This document shows, one piece after another, positions 46,437-55,278 of a stretch of 64,000 bases of DNA. The position numbers were made by a program, and so were the translations under genes. Position 1 is the first letter of the stretch, and every line of letters starts with the position of its first letter. The stretch comes from Acidaminobacter sp. (lineage in GTDB: Bacteria > Bacillota_A > Clostridia > Peptostreptococcales > Acidaminobacteraceae), in the NCBI GenBank assembly GCA_009881125.1, contig WXFH01000052.1, forward strand, positions 62,001 through 126,000. The letters run 5' to 3'. The notes beneath the pieces were generated by a model, which worked only from the letters and a program-made list of their open reading frames with translations, ran no database searches and was not told the origin of the DNA.

Positions 46437-47693
46437 ATGTTCGAAATGAATCAAGAACTTGGAATGCTGGCACTCAATCTGGATATGATTCAGTTTTTGG
46501 CCTTCGCCACCATCATTCTGCTAATTGGCCAGTTCCTCAGAAAACGAATCAGCGTCCTTGAGAAGTACTGTATCCCCGCTCCAGTCATTGGCGGACTTCT
46601 GTTCGCGATCCTCGCCCTGGTTCTCAGACAAACAGGAGTTCTTGCTTTCGTCTTCAACAACACACTTCAAAGCGTATTAATGACTGCTTTCTTTACCACC
46701 GTTGGCTTCACAGCAAGTTTTCGCGTCCTTAAAAAAGGCGGCGTCAAAGTCTTCACCTTTTTAGCTGTAGCTGTCGTACTCGTCTTACTTCAGAACATTC
46801 TTGGCGTCAGCCTCGCGAAAGTTTTCGGTTTGAACGAGTTGATCGGTTTGGCTACTGGTTCGACCCCTATGACCGGCGGCCACGGCACCTCCGGCGCTTT
46901 CGCCCCTCTCTTTGAAGATCGCGGCGCACTCGGCGCAATGTCTGTTGCTATGGCAGCAGCGACTTTTGGTCTGGTTATGGGCAGCATGATTGGCGGTCCA
47001 ATCGCGAAGGGTCTCATTGAGAAGCACAAACTCAAACCAGAAACAGGCGCTTCAATAAAAAATGCTGAAATGTCAGATTACCCTCAAATGCACGAAGATC
47101 CTGAGTTCGAAGCAACCCCTATTGAAGAGCAGCTGATTCCTGCAACCATCACTTCCGCAACCATTCAAATTATCCTCGCAATGGGGATTGGCACCATCAT
47201 TTCTGCCCTTCTCGGTCAGTTCATGACTTTCCCGTCCTACATTGGCGCTATGTTCGCAGCAGCTATCATGCGAAATATTTCTGATATTAAAAAGACTTGG
47301 AAGACACCAGAAATTGAAATTGAAATGATTGGCGGCATTGCTCTTTCACTCTTCCTCGCAATGGCCCTCTCCAGCTTAAGACTCTGGGAACTCGCTGAAC
47401 TCGCTGTCCCAATGGTCGTTATGCTGCTCGCGCAAACAATACTTATGGCCATCTTCGCTTATTTCGTGACCTTCAATGTCATGGGCCGCGACTTCAACGC
47501 CGCGGTTATTGCTGGCGGCCACTGCGGTTTCGGTATGGGTGCAACGCCTAACGCCATTGCCAATATGCAAGCCATCACCGGCCGTTTTGGTCCATCACCA
47601 GTCGCTTTCTTCATCCTTCCATTGGTAGGCAGCCTTTTCATCGACTTCTTCAATGCCGCCATCATCACCACCTTCATGAACTTCTTTGGCTAG
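46437..47693 (+). CDS. gltS: Sodium/glutamate symporter
   Basis: This protein of about 418 residues starts at ATG 46437, 6 nt after AGGAGGT; the upstream ATG at 46431 abuts the ribosome site. GltS hallmarks are IPAPVIGGLLFAILAL, TVGFTASFRVLKKGG, the first re-entrant motif GSTPMTGGHGTSGAF and the second, AGGHCGFGMGATPNAIANM. It imports glutamate with Na+, consistent with an amino-acid-using anaerobe. It is monocistronic, with its own terminator. Confidence 0.93.
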   Translation: MFEMNQELGMLALNLDMIQFLAFATIILLIGQFLRKRISVLEKYCIPAPVIGGLLFAILALVLRQTGVLAFVFNNTLQSVLMTAFFTTVGFTASFRVLKKGGVKVFTFLAVAVVLVLLQNILGVSLAKVFGLNELIGLATGSTPMTGGHGTSGAFAPLFEDRGALGAMSVAMAAATFGLVMGSMIGGPIAKGLIEKHKLKPETGASIKNAEMSDYPQMHEDPEFEATPIEEQLIPATITSATIQIILAMGIGTIISALLGQFMTFPSYIGAMFAAAIMRNISDIKKTWKTPEIEIEMIGGIALSLFLAMALSSLRLWELAELAVPMVVMLLAQTILMAIFAYFVTFNVMGRDFNAAVIAGGHCGFGMGATPNAIANMQAITGRFGPSPVAFFILPLVGSLFIDFFNAAIITTFMNFFG

Positions 47694-47728
47694 AAGAACA
47701 ACATAGTTTGAATTTCACACTTTAAAAA

Positions 47729-47766
47729 AACAACCCCGGTTTTTCGACCGGGGTTGTTCGTTTTTT
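47729..47766 (+). terminator. Terminator after gltS
   Basis: AACAACCCCGGT and ACCGGGGTTGTT (12 bp) form a hairpin with a 6-nt loop, followed by CG and T6. Confidence 0.92.
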
Positions 47767-47835
47767 GCATACTATTACTTATGACAGTCCATTGGGATTG
47801 GGCAAATTTTAATCCCTTCATCCTAAGTCTTGAGT

Positions 47836-48012
47836 CTATTTGTTAATCAGCAATTCATCCATAGGCCGCTTCGGCACATAAGTCACATGCTGCTCGTTCC
47901 GGGAGCAGCTGACGTCGCCGCTGTCCGGCAACTCCGTCAGTCTCACTGCCTCATCCGGTTTACCAATGTCGACGATTAACACCGGTTTTAGATGGTCAGG
48001 ACTTTGGATCAT
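47836..48012 (-). pseudogene. C-terminal remnant of a nitroreductase
   Basis: On the minus strand a frame without its own gene start reads KPVLIVDIGKPDEAVRLTEL, then DSGDVSCSRNEQHVTYVPKRPMDELLINK and a stop. The IGKPDE and YVPKRPMDELL blocks are the characteristic end of nitroreductase-family flavoproteins. The rest of such a protein is missing; the preceding sequence is the end of an unrelated PH-domain gene in another frame. It is best read as a decayed gene fragment left by a deletion. An ATG at 48012 exists but has no good ribosome site. Confidence 0.6.
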
Positions 48013-48616
48013 ATTTCGTATTATAACCAGGGTTTTCTTCCGGTCTCAGCGCATTTGGGTAATGGATGTCGCTTTTTATATCTACCGACATTTGCTTAAT
48101 CCTCTTGTAAACATTATAGGGATCCTCAATATGCAGCAGCGCACCTTTATTGGAGGTACGCCGATTCCCATCTCCATCCCAATACATACTTGGTGTCAGG
48201 CGTATGGTGCCGCAGCCTCTCAGCTTCTCAATCAGTCCGACGTTAACTTCAGGTTCGCTGATCGCCATGAATTCCACCACATTTATATCTCGTCCAATGA
48301 TTCCGGACTGGATATAGATCCGCTTGTCCGTCAACACATATTGGATGTAATTCCAGTTGATTGCCCTGTAGATGGGCCCGCCCACTGCGATCCAGACCGG
48401 CATCAAATGCAGCAGGAAGAATGGGATCATGAACAGTCCAAACCCCATAGGCAAGCCACCGCCAACCCCGAACATCAAGCCAATAAACGCGAAGTCAAAG
48501 GCACCCCAGACCAAAGCAACTATATACATCACTGGATTTCCTATAATATAGGTCACCTTTTCAGGTTTTCCCTCCCAAAGCTGATATTCATTTGAGTCCA
48601 TCATGTCCCTGATCAT
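47996..48616 (-). CDS. Membrane protein with bacterial PH (bPH2-type) domain
   Basis: This 206-residue protein begins YQLWEGKPEKVTYIIGNP, the usual entry to bPH2/YdbS-like proteins. Two membrane segments (about residues 30-85) and a pleckstrin-homology-like domain follow, with YVLTDKRIYIQSGIIGRDINVVEF. Function is unknown; such proteins are thought to sense or organise membranes. The gene ends inside the nitroreductase remnant. Confidence 0.8.
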   Translation of the reverse strand: MIRDMMDSNEYQLWEGKPEKVTYIIGNPVMYIVALVWGAFDFAFIGLMFGVGGGLPMGFGLFMIPFFLLHLMPVWIAVGGPIYRAINWNYIQYVLTDKRIYIQSGIIGRDINVVEFMAISEPEVNVGLIEKLRGCGTIRLTPSMYWDGDGNRRTSNKGALLHIEDPYNVYKRIKQMSVDIKSDIHYPNALRPEENPGYNTKYDPKS

Positions 48617-48678
48617 GGCACAGACCTCCTTCAGCGACGCAGAAAGGCAATCGTCTTAATTGTTGTCAGGATTAAGCA

Positions 48679-49872
48679 CTAGGCTTGAGCGCGGCATTCT
48701 TCGATTAAAGCTTTGAAGCCTGGCAACGCGTTCTCAATAGTGCTGTAAGCGACACAATAAGCGATTCTGACATAGCCCGGGCATCCAAAGGCACTGCCGG
48801 GTACCAAGAGAATATTTTTTGACTTGGCCATCTCAGCGAATGCTCTATCATCTGCAACCGGGGCTTTGACGAACATGTAAAACGCGCCTTCAGGTTTGAT
48901 GCAGTCATAACCGAAAGCCTTCAAATTATTGTAGAGCAGTTCCCTGTTCCGGTTGTAACCTTCCAAATCCACTTGGGCATCCAGACATTTGGCAATGACG
49001 CGCTGGAACAGAGAAGGTGCATTGACAAAGCCAAGGATCCTGTTGGCAATATTCGCCGCGGAGACAAAGTTTTCAAAATCCGCCATTTCGGTTGGCATAA
49101 CCAGATAGCCAATGCGCTCCCCTGGAAGGGACAACGATTTGCTGTAAGAATAGCCCACAATAGTATTGGCATAGTATTTGGTGAGATAAGGTACCTCGAC
49201 ACCGTCATAAGCCAGCTCGCGGTAAGGCTCGTCAGAAATTATGTAGATGCTGGTGCCCAGCGCTTTCTGCTTTTCATTGAGGATTTCGGCAAGCTTGATA
49301 ATGGTCGCTTCCGAATACACGACACCCGTTGGATTATTTGGCGAATTGACTATAACGGCTTTAGTTCTGTCTGTAATCAGATCGCTGAAAGCATCAAGGT
49401 TCGGCTGAAAATCAACCGTATTAGGAGGAACAACGACCAGCTTAGCGTCATAGTTGGAAGCATAGCTGTTGTATTCCCCAAAAAATGGCGCAAACGTAAT
49501 GACTTCGTCTCCTGCATTGAGCAGCGTCTTGAAAACGACATTTAATCCCCCTGCAGCACCAACGGTCATTAGGATGTTTTTTGCGTTAAAGCCCGTTCCA
49601 AAGCGTTTGTTCAAGCTTTGAGCGATCGCTTCCCGCACATCTTCGTAGCCGGAATTGTTCATGTAACCATGAATGGCTGCGGGTTTTTCTTCCTGAAGAA
49701 TTTCTATAATTGCCTTTTTAACTTCTTCCGGTGCTTCGACATTTGGATTGCCAAGACTGAAATCATAGACGTTCTCTGCACCGTAAATGCTGGCAAGGCG
49801 CTTGCCTTCCTCGAACATGGCGCGGATCACGGAGCTCTTTGAGACTTGTTCCATCATTTTGTTGGATATCAC
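48679..49872 (-). CDS. Class I/II PLP-dependent aminotransferase (aspartate aminotransferase-like)
   Basis: This 397-residue fold-type I enzyme has YDFSLGNPNVEAP at the N-terminus, VNSPNNPTGVVYSEA for the substrate/PLP loop, ISDEPYREL, and SYSKSLSLPGERIGYL with the Schiff-base Lys. The C-terminal Arg region is VRIAYCVAY. The start is GTG 49872 after GGAAGGG. The length and motifs fit pyridoxal aminotransferases of mixed specificity in Clostridia. The donor/acceptor pair cannot be read. Confidence 0.88.
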   Translation of the reverse strand: MISNKMMEQVSKSSVIRAMFEEGKRLASIYGAENVYDFSLGNPNVEAPEEVKKAIIEILQEEKPAAIHGYMNNSGYEDVREAIAQSLNKRFGTGFNAKNILMTVGAAGGLNVVFKTLLNAGDEVITFAPFFGEYNSYASNYDAKLVVVPPNTVDFQPNLDAFSDLITDRTKAVIVNSPNNPTGVVYSEATIIKLAEILNEKQKALGTSIYIISDEPYRELAYDGVEVPYLTKYYANTIVGYSYSKSLSLPGERIGYLVMPTEMADFENFVSAANIANRILGFVNAPSLFQRVIAKCLDAQVDLEGYNRNRELLYNNLKAFGYDCIKPEGAFYMFVKAPVADDRAFAEMAKSKNILLVPGSAFGCPGYVRIAYCVAYSTIENALPGFKALIEECRAQA

Positions 49873-49955
49873 TTAAATCAACCCTTCCTCTGAAAATTTA
49901 TTTTATGGGGTAGCTGCATTAATCTTTATCTTAATTTAGCATAAAAAAATAAGGA

Positions 49956-50015
49956 AAGAAAGTCCCGCCCCTGCTGCAGCTGCCAGCAGGGGCGGGACTT
50001 TCTTCCCCTTTTTAG
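49956..50015 (-). terminator. Strong terminator of the FtsEX operon
   Basis: AAGAAAGTCCCGCCCCTGCTG and its complement (21 bp) surround a 7-nt loop, followed on the minus strand by CTTTCCTTATTTTTTT. It closes the leftward FtsEX/thioredoxin-like transcript. T-runs on the plus side make it potentially bidirectional. Confidence 0.93.
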
Positions 50016-50067
50016 TATCAATCACCACACACACGACCACTCGCGTCAGTCATGCCTAAACCTGCTT

Positions 50068-50409
50068 CTATTTGAATTCCCTGTCCAAAATCTCAGTAAT
50101 CTGATCTTTTGTCTGGATACTAGCGGTTGCGGCGACAACTTTGCCGCTCTTATAATAGACCGTAAATGGCAGCCCTCTGAAGTTGCGGCATTCAGGGAGC
50201 GTTTTGATAATTTTGGCTTCCGGCGAATCAAATTCCATATCTCTGAACTCTACATTAGGATACTTGCCTTCTAGACTTTCCATAGCACCGTAGACCGGAA
50301 TACACATAGGACCCATGCGTCCGCAGCAGACCATGACATTTTCATTTTCGTTAATTGTATCCTCCAGCTCTTTGGCTGTCACAAGATGTTTAAGATTGGT
50401 ATCCAGCAT
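50068..50409 (-). CDS. Thioredoxin-like protein with atypical MGPMC active site
   Basis: The start is ATG 50409 after AAAGGAG, about 113 residues. The thioredoxin fold is visible: ENVMVCCGRMGPMCIPVYGAMESLEGKYPNVEFRDMEFD, then GLPFTVYYKSGKVV with the cis-Pro. The active site is shifted from WCGPC to RMGPMC, leaving one Cys at the CXXC distal position plus a CC pair four residues before. It begins 22 bp after ftsX and shares its terminator, so it is probably in the FtsEX operon. Confidence 0.78.
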   Translation of the reverse strand: MLDTNLKHLVTAKELEDTINENENVMVCCGRMGPMCIPVYGAMESLEGKYPNVEFRDMEFDSPEAKIIKTLPECRNFRGLPFTVYYKSGKVVAATASIQTKDQITEILDREFK

Positions 50410-50431
50410 TATTGTCCGCTCCTTTCTTATT

Positions 50432-51340
50432 TTACACCCGCATCCCATGATTTCGAATCATGCTGAGGCCAAGCAGGCTTGCGGCCAGGCCAAGGACAAA
50501 GCTCGCCGCCACCGCGCCCCACAAAGTCACAGAAATCATACGGTCGGCATTAACAGGCGGCAGGAAGGTAATGACCTCGGCCAGATCTGCACTGACGACC
50601 GTCACAAACCACAAAAAGAGTCCGGCTGCCAGGAGTCCTGCCAAGGTGGTCAACAATACGCCGCCCATGACATAGGGCTGATAGATAAATCCATTTGGGG
50701 CGCCCAGCAGTTTCAGCGTCATAATCTGCTCGCGGTTGGAATGCACCCCTTCGCGAATGATGTGGGAGGTGACCATTAAGGTGGCCAGTCCCACGGCTAA
50801 GGCTACAAAAATCCCAACCCCGGAAACGACGCCCGCAATGGAGGCTACCTTTTCCAGCACTGTCTGATTGTCCCGGACATAGACCACACCGTCGAGGCTT
50901 TTGATCTCGGCAATCACTTCAGTCAGCTTGCTCAGATCGATGCCCACTTCCAAATAAGGTTCGAAGGGGTTCTCGTCAAACTGGGTCAGAACTGCTGCGT
51001 CCTGCCCTAAAATGACGGACATTTGCGTGTAGGCGTCTTCTGCGCTGATGGGGAGTGTGGTCAGGGTGCCATCGGCAGACTCAATCTCTGAGATCAGGTC
51101 GGACAAATCCAGGTCGCCGCTTTCAACCCGGGCCGCGTCATAATAAACGCTGATCTCCGCCTCGTTCTCAAGGGCCTGAACCAGGCTGGTACTGATCTGC
51201 CAGCTGCTCATAGCCAAAATAGCCACGAAAAAGATCAGGGTCAGACTGATGAGGGACAGGAGACTGGAAATGCCGTTCAGCCTTAAGATAGTTTTAACTT
51301 CCTGGAAGACGTAGCCCAGGTTGCTCAGCAGTTTAGACAT
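50432..51340 (-). CDS. ftsX: Cell-division ABC permease FtsX
   Basis: This protein of about 302 residues has one N-terminal membrane segment, a large extracytoplasmic loop (EAEISVYYDAARVESGD.. to VYVRDNQTVLEKV) and three C-terminal segments with TSHIIREGVHSNREQIMTLKLLGAPNGFI. FtsEX couples ATP hydrolysis in the cytoplasm to peptidoglycan hydrolases outside. It overlaps ftsE by a few bases. The ATG at 51340 (MSKLLSNLGYVFQEV) is preferred. Confidence 0.93.
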   Translation of the reverse strand: MSKLLSNLGYVFQEVKTILRLNGISSLLSLISLTLIFFVAILAMSSWQISTSLVQALENEAEISVYYDAARVESGDLDLSDLISEIESADGTLTTLPISAEDAYTQMSVILGQDAAVLTQFDENPFEPYLEVGIDLSKLTEVIAEIKSLDGVVYVRDNQTVLEKVASIAGVVSGVGIFVALAVGLATLMVTSHIIREGVHSNREQIMTLKLLGAPNGFIYQPYVMGGVLLTTLAGLLAAGLFLWFVTVVSADLAEVITFLPPVNADRMISVTLWGAVAASFVLGLAASLLGLSMIRNHGMRV

Positions 51341-52010
51341 CTGCACCCCGCCTTTCTGCGGTCATCTGCCCCGCTTCCATGATCAGGTGCAGGAGCGGTT
51401 GACCCGTGGTCATCAGATGCGTCGCATGGGTCGTTATGACCACCGTGGTCTCAGGAGAACGGAAGGACTCCAGGAGACGCAGGATGTGGATCGCGTTGTC
51501 TTTGTCCAGGTTGCCGGTGGGTTCATCTGCAACAATCAGAATGGGGTTCCGGGCGACAGCCCTGGCAATGCTCACGCGTTGACACTCGCCCCAGGACAGG
51601 TTGCTGATAGGATGATGGCGCTTATGGTCCAGGCCCACTCTGTGAATGCTTTCCTCCGCCCTGACCTTCCTGTCATGAGGCTTGATATCCAAAAAACGCA
51701 TGCCCAGCAGGACGTTGTCCAGAACGGTCCGGCCTTCTAAAAGTCGGAAATCCTGGAAGACGGGTCCGACCTGCTTTCGCATCTTTCTAATGGCACTTTC
51801 GTGGTGTGGCGACATAGGCTGGCCCAAAACCTCCAAGTTGCCGGAGGAGGTGAATTCAATGCCCATCAGCAGTTTTAACAGGCTGGTCTTGCCCGAGCCG
51901 CTGGGACCGGTAATATAGACCAGCTCACCTTTTGGAATGTGAAGATCGAAGGTTTTCAGGGCCTGTGTCCCGTCGCGGTAGGTCAGACTTGCTTTTTCGG
52001 CATGAATCAT
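51333..52010 (-). CDS. ftsE: Cell-division ABC ATPase FtsE
   Basis: This 225-residue ATPase has the FtsE-specific opening MIHAEKASLTYRDGTQAL, Walker A GPSGSGKTSL, QVGPVFQDFRLLEGRTVLDNV, signature LSWGECQRVS and Walker B ILIVADEPTGNLD. The signature departs from the usual LSGGEQQR in having a Trp. It lies between a coiled-coil envelope protein (upstream by 10 bp) and ftsX. Confidence 0.94.
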   Translation of the reverse strand: MIHAEKASLTYRDGTQALKTFDLHIPKGELVYITGPSGSGKTSLLKLLMGIEFTSSGNLEVLGQPMSPHHESAIRKMRKQVGPVFQDFRLLEGRTVLDNVLLGMRFLDIKPHDRKVRAEESIHRVGLDHKRHHPISNLSWGECQRVSIARAVARNPILIVADEPTGNLDKDNAIHILRLLESFRSPETTVVITTHATHLMTTGQPLLHLIMEAGQMTAERRGADV

Positions 52011-52020
52011 GGGACACCTC

Positions 52021-53214
52021 CTAAAAAAGTTTAATGTCTATGGTGAGCGCAATCGCCCCATCCTCATGGGTGATCCGGCGCAGTGTGCTTTTGCCCAGGG
52101 TGCCTGATAAGTCAAAGGTCAAGGTGCCCCTTGAAACCAGATCCTCCAGGGCGGCTTTGCTCATTGAAACGCCTTGGAAAGAGCCGCTTTCGACTTTGAA
52201 TGCCAGCTGGCGCTCTTCCACAATCTCGAAATACCCCTGAAGCTCAGCCTTTTCCTTGACAAAGGTCATGAGGACACCTTTTTTTGTGAAGTCAAAGCGA
52301 AGCTCGGGCAGGTCTTGCCGGCTGCTGAGCGCTGTGTTGAATTTGTCATCCGTGATCCGCCCTTGAACCCCGCTTGGAGAAAACTCAAGCTCAATCGTCC
52401 CAGTAGGAACATCCCCTGACTCCAGCATTTCTGACAGAGCGGTGACTGACTCGGTGAAGACGGGTTTGAAGGCGGACCAGCTTTGATCCAGTTTCTTGAG
52501 GTTCGCCTCATAAAAAGCCCGGTCTGAGGCCAGGGCCTGCAGCTGGGATTCGAGGGCGGTTCGTGCTTCAACCAAGCTTCGCAGGGTCTCTGCCAGCTCC
52601 GCTTCTTTTGCCTTTTGCGCCGCAAAGAGCAATGAAAGTGCCGCCTTTTCTTCTTCCAGCCTGAGGCGCGCTGCCTGGGTCTCCTGCATCAGGGTATCTG
52701 TCTTGCGGGACAATTCCCTGAGCAGATTTAACCGCCTGAGCAGATCCTTGAGACTTGTGGCGTTGAGAACAACTTCGAGGTTGGAGGCAGCACCCGCCCG
52801 CTGCTGGGATTTCAGGATCTCCCCCAGTGTGTCTCTGACAGCGTCATAAGCCTTGGCGCTTTCGTTGATCTGAAACTGCTTTTCTTCAATTTGACCGCCA
52901 AGAGCGCTGATGTCGTTTTGGATGACGGCCATTTCAGCCTCCAGCTGATCAATACGCGAAGCGGTCTCGAAGAGCTCAGACAACAGGACGAGTTCCTCGG
53001 CATTCAGGTTTTCAATGGCTTCAAGGGTTTCCTGAGCAACAGGGGCATGGGGCTGTGAAGTGGCTTTGGGTGGGGCCTGAGTGGCGAAGACCATCGGCAG
53101 AGCACCAAAAAAAGCTGTGGAGGCGGTGACCGTCAGGAGGATCCAAAGAGCGGCCTTCCCTACTCGGGACTTTGATTTAGCTGTGATCTGTTCATTCGAA
53201 ATGCGGTCCTTCAT
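52021..53214 (-). CDS. FtsEX-associated extracytoplasmic coiled-coil protein (PcsB/EnvC-like, no hydrolase domain)
   Basis: This is a 397-residue protein. A membrane or signal segment (ALWILLTVTASTAFFGALPMVFA, about residues 20-42) is followed by a long coiled coil (about 65-240: LFETASRIDQLEAEMAVIQND..). A beta-rich C-terminal domain (about 255-397) follows that is neither CHAP nor M23 as far as I can see. The coiled coil and the position next to ftsEX match PcsB/EnvC/CwlO partners. It probably recruits rather than contains the hydrolase. It precedes ftsE by 10 bp. Confidence 0.78.
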   Translation of the reverse strand: MKDRISNEQITAKSKSRVGKAALWILLTVTASTAFFGALPMVFATQAPPKATSQPHAPVAQETLEAIENLNAEELVLLSELFETASRIDQLEAEMAVIQNDISALGGQIEEKQFQINESAKAYDAVRDTLGEILKSQQRAGAASNLEVVLNATSLKDLLRRLNLLRELSRKTDTLMQETQAARLRLEEEKAALSLLFAAQKAKEAELAETLRSLVEARTALESQLQALASDRAFYEANLKKLDQSWSAFKPVFTESVTALSEMLESGDVPTGTIELEFSPSGVQGRITDDKFNTALSSRQDLPELRFDFTKKGVLMTFVKEKAELQGYFEIVEERQLAFKVESGSFQGVSMSKAALEDLVSRGTLTFDLSGTLGKSTLRRITHEDGAIALTIDIKLF

Positions 53215-53260
53215 GCACTCACCTGCCTATATCATTCGTAATAGGTGCTCAATTGGAAAA

Positions 53261-53324
53261 GGGTGCCCATTTAAGAGAAATCTTTAAGAGGTTACTGGCA
53301 GCTGACGATTCTCTGAGGGCACCC
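53261..53324 (-). terminator. Branched hairpin/terminator after the 4-TM gene
   Basis: GGGTGCCC (53261-53268) pairs with GGGCACCC (53317-53324), with an inner AGAGAA/TTCTCT stem. On the minus strand it is followed by TTTTCC. It separates the four-helix membrane gene from the FtsEX operon. Confidence 0.65.
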
Positions 53325-53332
53325 TCATTAAG

Positions 53333-53800
53333 TTATTTCAACCCGCCCAGCACCTGTTTAACCAGGCTGACCGGAAACGCGCTGCGTTCCCAAAGAACTT
53401 TAAGGGCGTACAGGCCCTGTAGGGCACCCACGCAGAACATTATGACGTGAAGGGGCACAATCATTCGAAGCATCAGGCACTGAACGACAATCCAGATGAT
53501 CAGGCCTGCGCCCAGGATGCCAGAGGCGTACCCGTGGATCAGAGCGCCTCGGTCCGGCTGCTTCCAGTGTAGTACAAGCCAAGAGGCTGCGGCCAGATTG
53601 CCGAGACCAAACAAGGTAAATAGAATGATCCCAGGGATGAGGAAGGTCTCAAAGGGACCTGTTTTGAGCAGTTCCACACTTGCGCCTCCCGGTGCGACAG
53701 GGTTGAGGATGGCACCAAGACCACCTGCGAAAGCACCCACGCCAACGAAAACATGGAGCAGCAGCATTAGACTCCGGATAAGCTTGACGACGTTCATGGC
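53333..53800 (-). CDS. Four-helix integral membrane protein of unknown function
   Basis: This protein of about 155 residues starts at the ATG at 53800 (MNVVKLIRSLMLLLHVFVG) or 15 bp earlier. It has four hydrophobic helices and little else: GVGAFAGGLGAILNP, FETFLIPGIILFTLFGLGNL, ASGILGAGLIIWIVVQCLML and VIMFCVGALQGLYAL. I do not recognise a specific family. It is separated from the FtsEX operon by a terminator-like hairpin. Confidence 0.65.
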   Translation of the reverse strand, partial: AMNVVKLIRSLMLLLHVFVGVGAFAGGLGAILNPVAPGGASVELLKTGPFETFLIPGIILFTLFGLGNLAAASWLVLHWKQPDRGALIHGYASGILGAGLIIWIVVQCLMLRMIVPLHVIMFCVGALQGLYALKVLWERSAFPVSLVKQVLGGLK

Positions 53801-53935
53801 TCTTTTCTCCTTCATATGTAGGTTTTATGAAGCCAACTCACGGGTGCGGCCGGTATTCGGCGCTTATGAGAAACAGGATGTCCATTTGGCATACTTGTCC
53901 GTCAATGCTGTCGGTTACAGGTGAATCCTTACTGC

Positions 53936-54463
53936 CTAAAGTGTCAGTTCCCACCGTTCTTCAGTTTGAACCTTCCCCCAGATGTCGTGGGTCTCGATCT
54001 CGGTAATCTGAAAACCAAAATCCGTATAAAGGTGGCGCGCAGCATCCAGTTGGCTGACGGTCCAGAGAAATACTTTGTTGTAACCCGCCGCCTTTGTAAA
54101 CTCCAGTGCAGCGCGCATCATGGTCCGGCCTAGTCCCAAGCCGCGGTATTCGGGCTCAATGAGATACCACCTGAGCTGAGCCTCTGTGTCGTCCACGCGG
54201 ACAATGGCGATCATGCCGGCGCGTATACCTTCAGACCCTGTGCCTTTCCAGGCCTCAGCTACCCAAAGATTTTCCTTTTCAGGAATTGCCGTAGCGCCAA
54301 AATCGTAGACCGGTCCCTCCACGTAGGGGCGGAAAGTATCGTCAAAACCCTGTTCCTCCGCATAGAGCCTGTCATGGCGGTCTATGACCCAATCGAGGTC
54401 ACTTTTTTGGAACTGTCTGAGTGTAAAACTGATAGGTCCTTGATCAGCTGTAGGATGGGTCAT
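53936..54463 (-). CDS. GNAT N-acetyltransferase
   Basis: The ATG at 54463 follows GGAGGCG at 6 nt and gives MTHPTADQGPISFTLRQFQ, about 175 residues; longer frames start inside the nitrilase gene. The GNAT core is clear: LRWYLIEPEYRGLGLGRTMMRAALEFTKAAGYNKVFLWTVS, ending ARHLYTDFGFQITE. The domain order resembles MarR-partnered GNATs. Substrate is unknown. It is cotranscribed with the nitrilase-family gene upstream. Confidence 0.87.
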   Translation of the reverse strand: MTHPTADQGPISFTLRQFQKSDLDWVIDRHDRLYAEEQGFDDTFRPYVEGPVYDFGATAIPEKENLWVAEAWKGTGSEGIRAGMIAIVRVDDTEAQLRWYLIEPEYRGLGLGRTMMRAALEFTKAAGYNKVFLWTVSQLDAARHLYTDFGFQITEIETHDIWGKVQTEERWELTL

Positions 54464-54482
54464 TTGGATCGCCTCCATGGCA

Positions 54483-55250
54483 TTATTGTTCTTCAAGGGT
54501 AACTATTTCGAAGTCTTTTGAAACCAGCCTCTGGGCGTCAAAGTCCCATTCGAAAATCAGCGCTTCGGAGCGCTGGGTTTTGTGGGTCAGAAGACGCTCA
54601 CCCCGGTGGATCACCAGGCTCTGGGCCTCCCAAAATTTCACGGTTTTGTCCTCTCCTGTCCGGTTGCACACAAACACCGGCAGTCCCGTCTCCCTGGAGC
54701 GCTGCTCCCACTCGCCCTCAGGTCCGTAGTGCCCGGGTCCCCAGGCACTTGGCGCCACCAGCACCTGCACCCCCTGAGCGAGGTGCCCGTCCGCGACTTT
54801 ATTGGTGTAAGCGTCCGCACAGATCATGATGCCCACACGGATCTGGTTAATGACTACCGGCTTAATCTCCTCGCCAAAGCTCGACCAGCCGTCCGAGTGC
54901 ACAATCATTTTCCTCTGGCTGCCGATGGTCCCTTGCCCACCACCCAGCACAAAGACAGTATTATAAAAAAGTCCATCTTCGCCTCGTTCCGGCTGACCAA
55001 GGAACAGATAAGCGCCTGCGTCACTCACGCGCCTTCCGAGCTCCAGAGTCCAGGCATCCGGCTGCGCCTCAATCCAGGCCGTACCTATCAAATGGGAAAA
55101 CTGAAGCCCGCTGACAGCGGTTTCCGGGGTGATGATCCATTTCGCGCCCGCCTTAAGGGCGGTATCAACGCCGCGCTCGATCAGGCGCCTGTTATGCTCC
55201 AGTTTGCCGGCAATGGCATTAAGGTGCAGCATCGCAATTTTAAGTGTCAT
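54483..55250 (-). CDS. Carbon-nitrogen hydrolase (nitrilase superfamily)
   Basis: This is an amidase of about 255 residues. The catalytic triad is in place: Glu in IITPETAVSGL, Lys in SQRKMIVHSDGW, and Cys in GIMICADAYTNKVA. The start is ATG 55250 (MTLKIAMLHLNAIAG), though a TTG three bases upstream is better spaced from GGAGGAA. The family hydrolyses amides, deaminated glutathione or carbamoyl compounds. It sits in an operon between the CPxCG micro-protein and a GNAT enzyme. Confidence 0.88.
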   Translation of the reverse strand: MTLKIAMLHLNAIAGKLEHNRRLIERGVDTALKAGAKWIITPETAVSGLQFSHLIGTAWIEAQPDAWTLELGRRVSDAGAYLFLGQPERGEDGLFYNTVFVLGGGQGTIGSQRKMIVHSDGWSSFGEEIKPVVINQIRVGIMICADAYTNKVADGHLAQGVQVLVAPSAWGPGHYGPEGEWEQRSRETGLPVFVCNRTGEDKTVKFWEAQSLVIHRGERLLTHKTQRSEALIFEWDFDAQRLVSKDFEIVTLEEQ

Positions 55251-55278
55251 CAAGATGGGTTCCTCCGGCGTCGTCATG

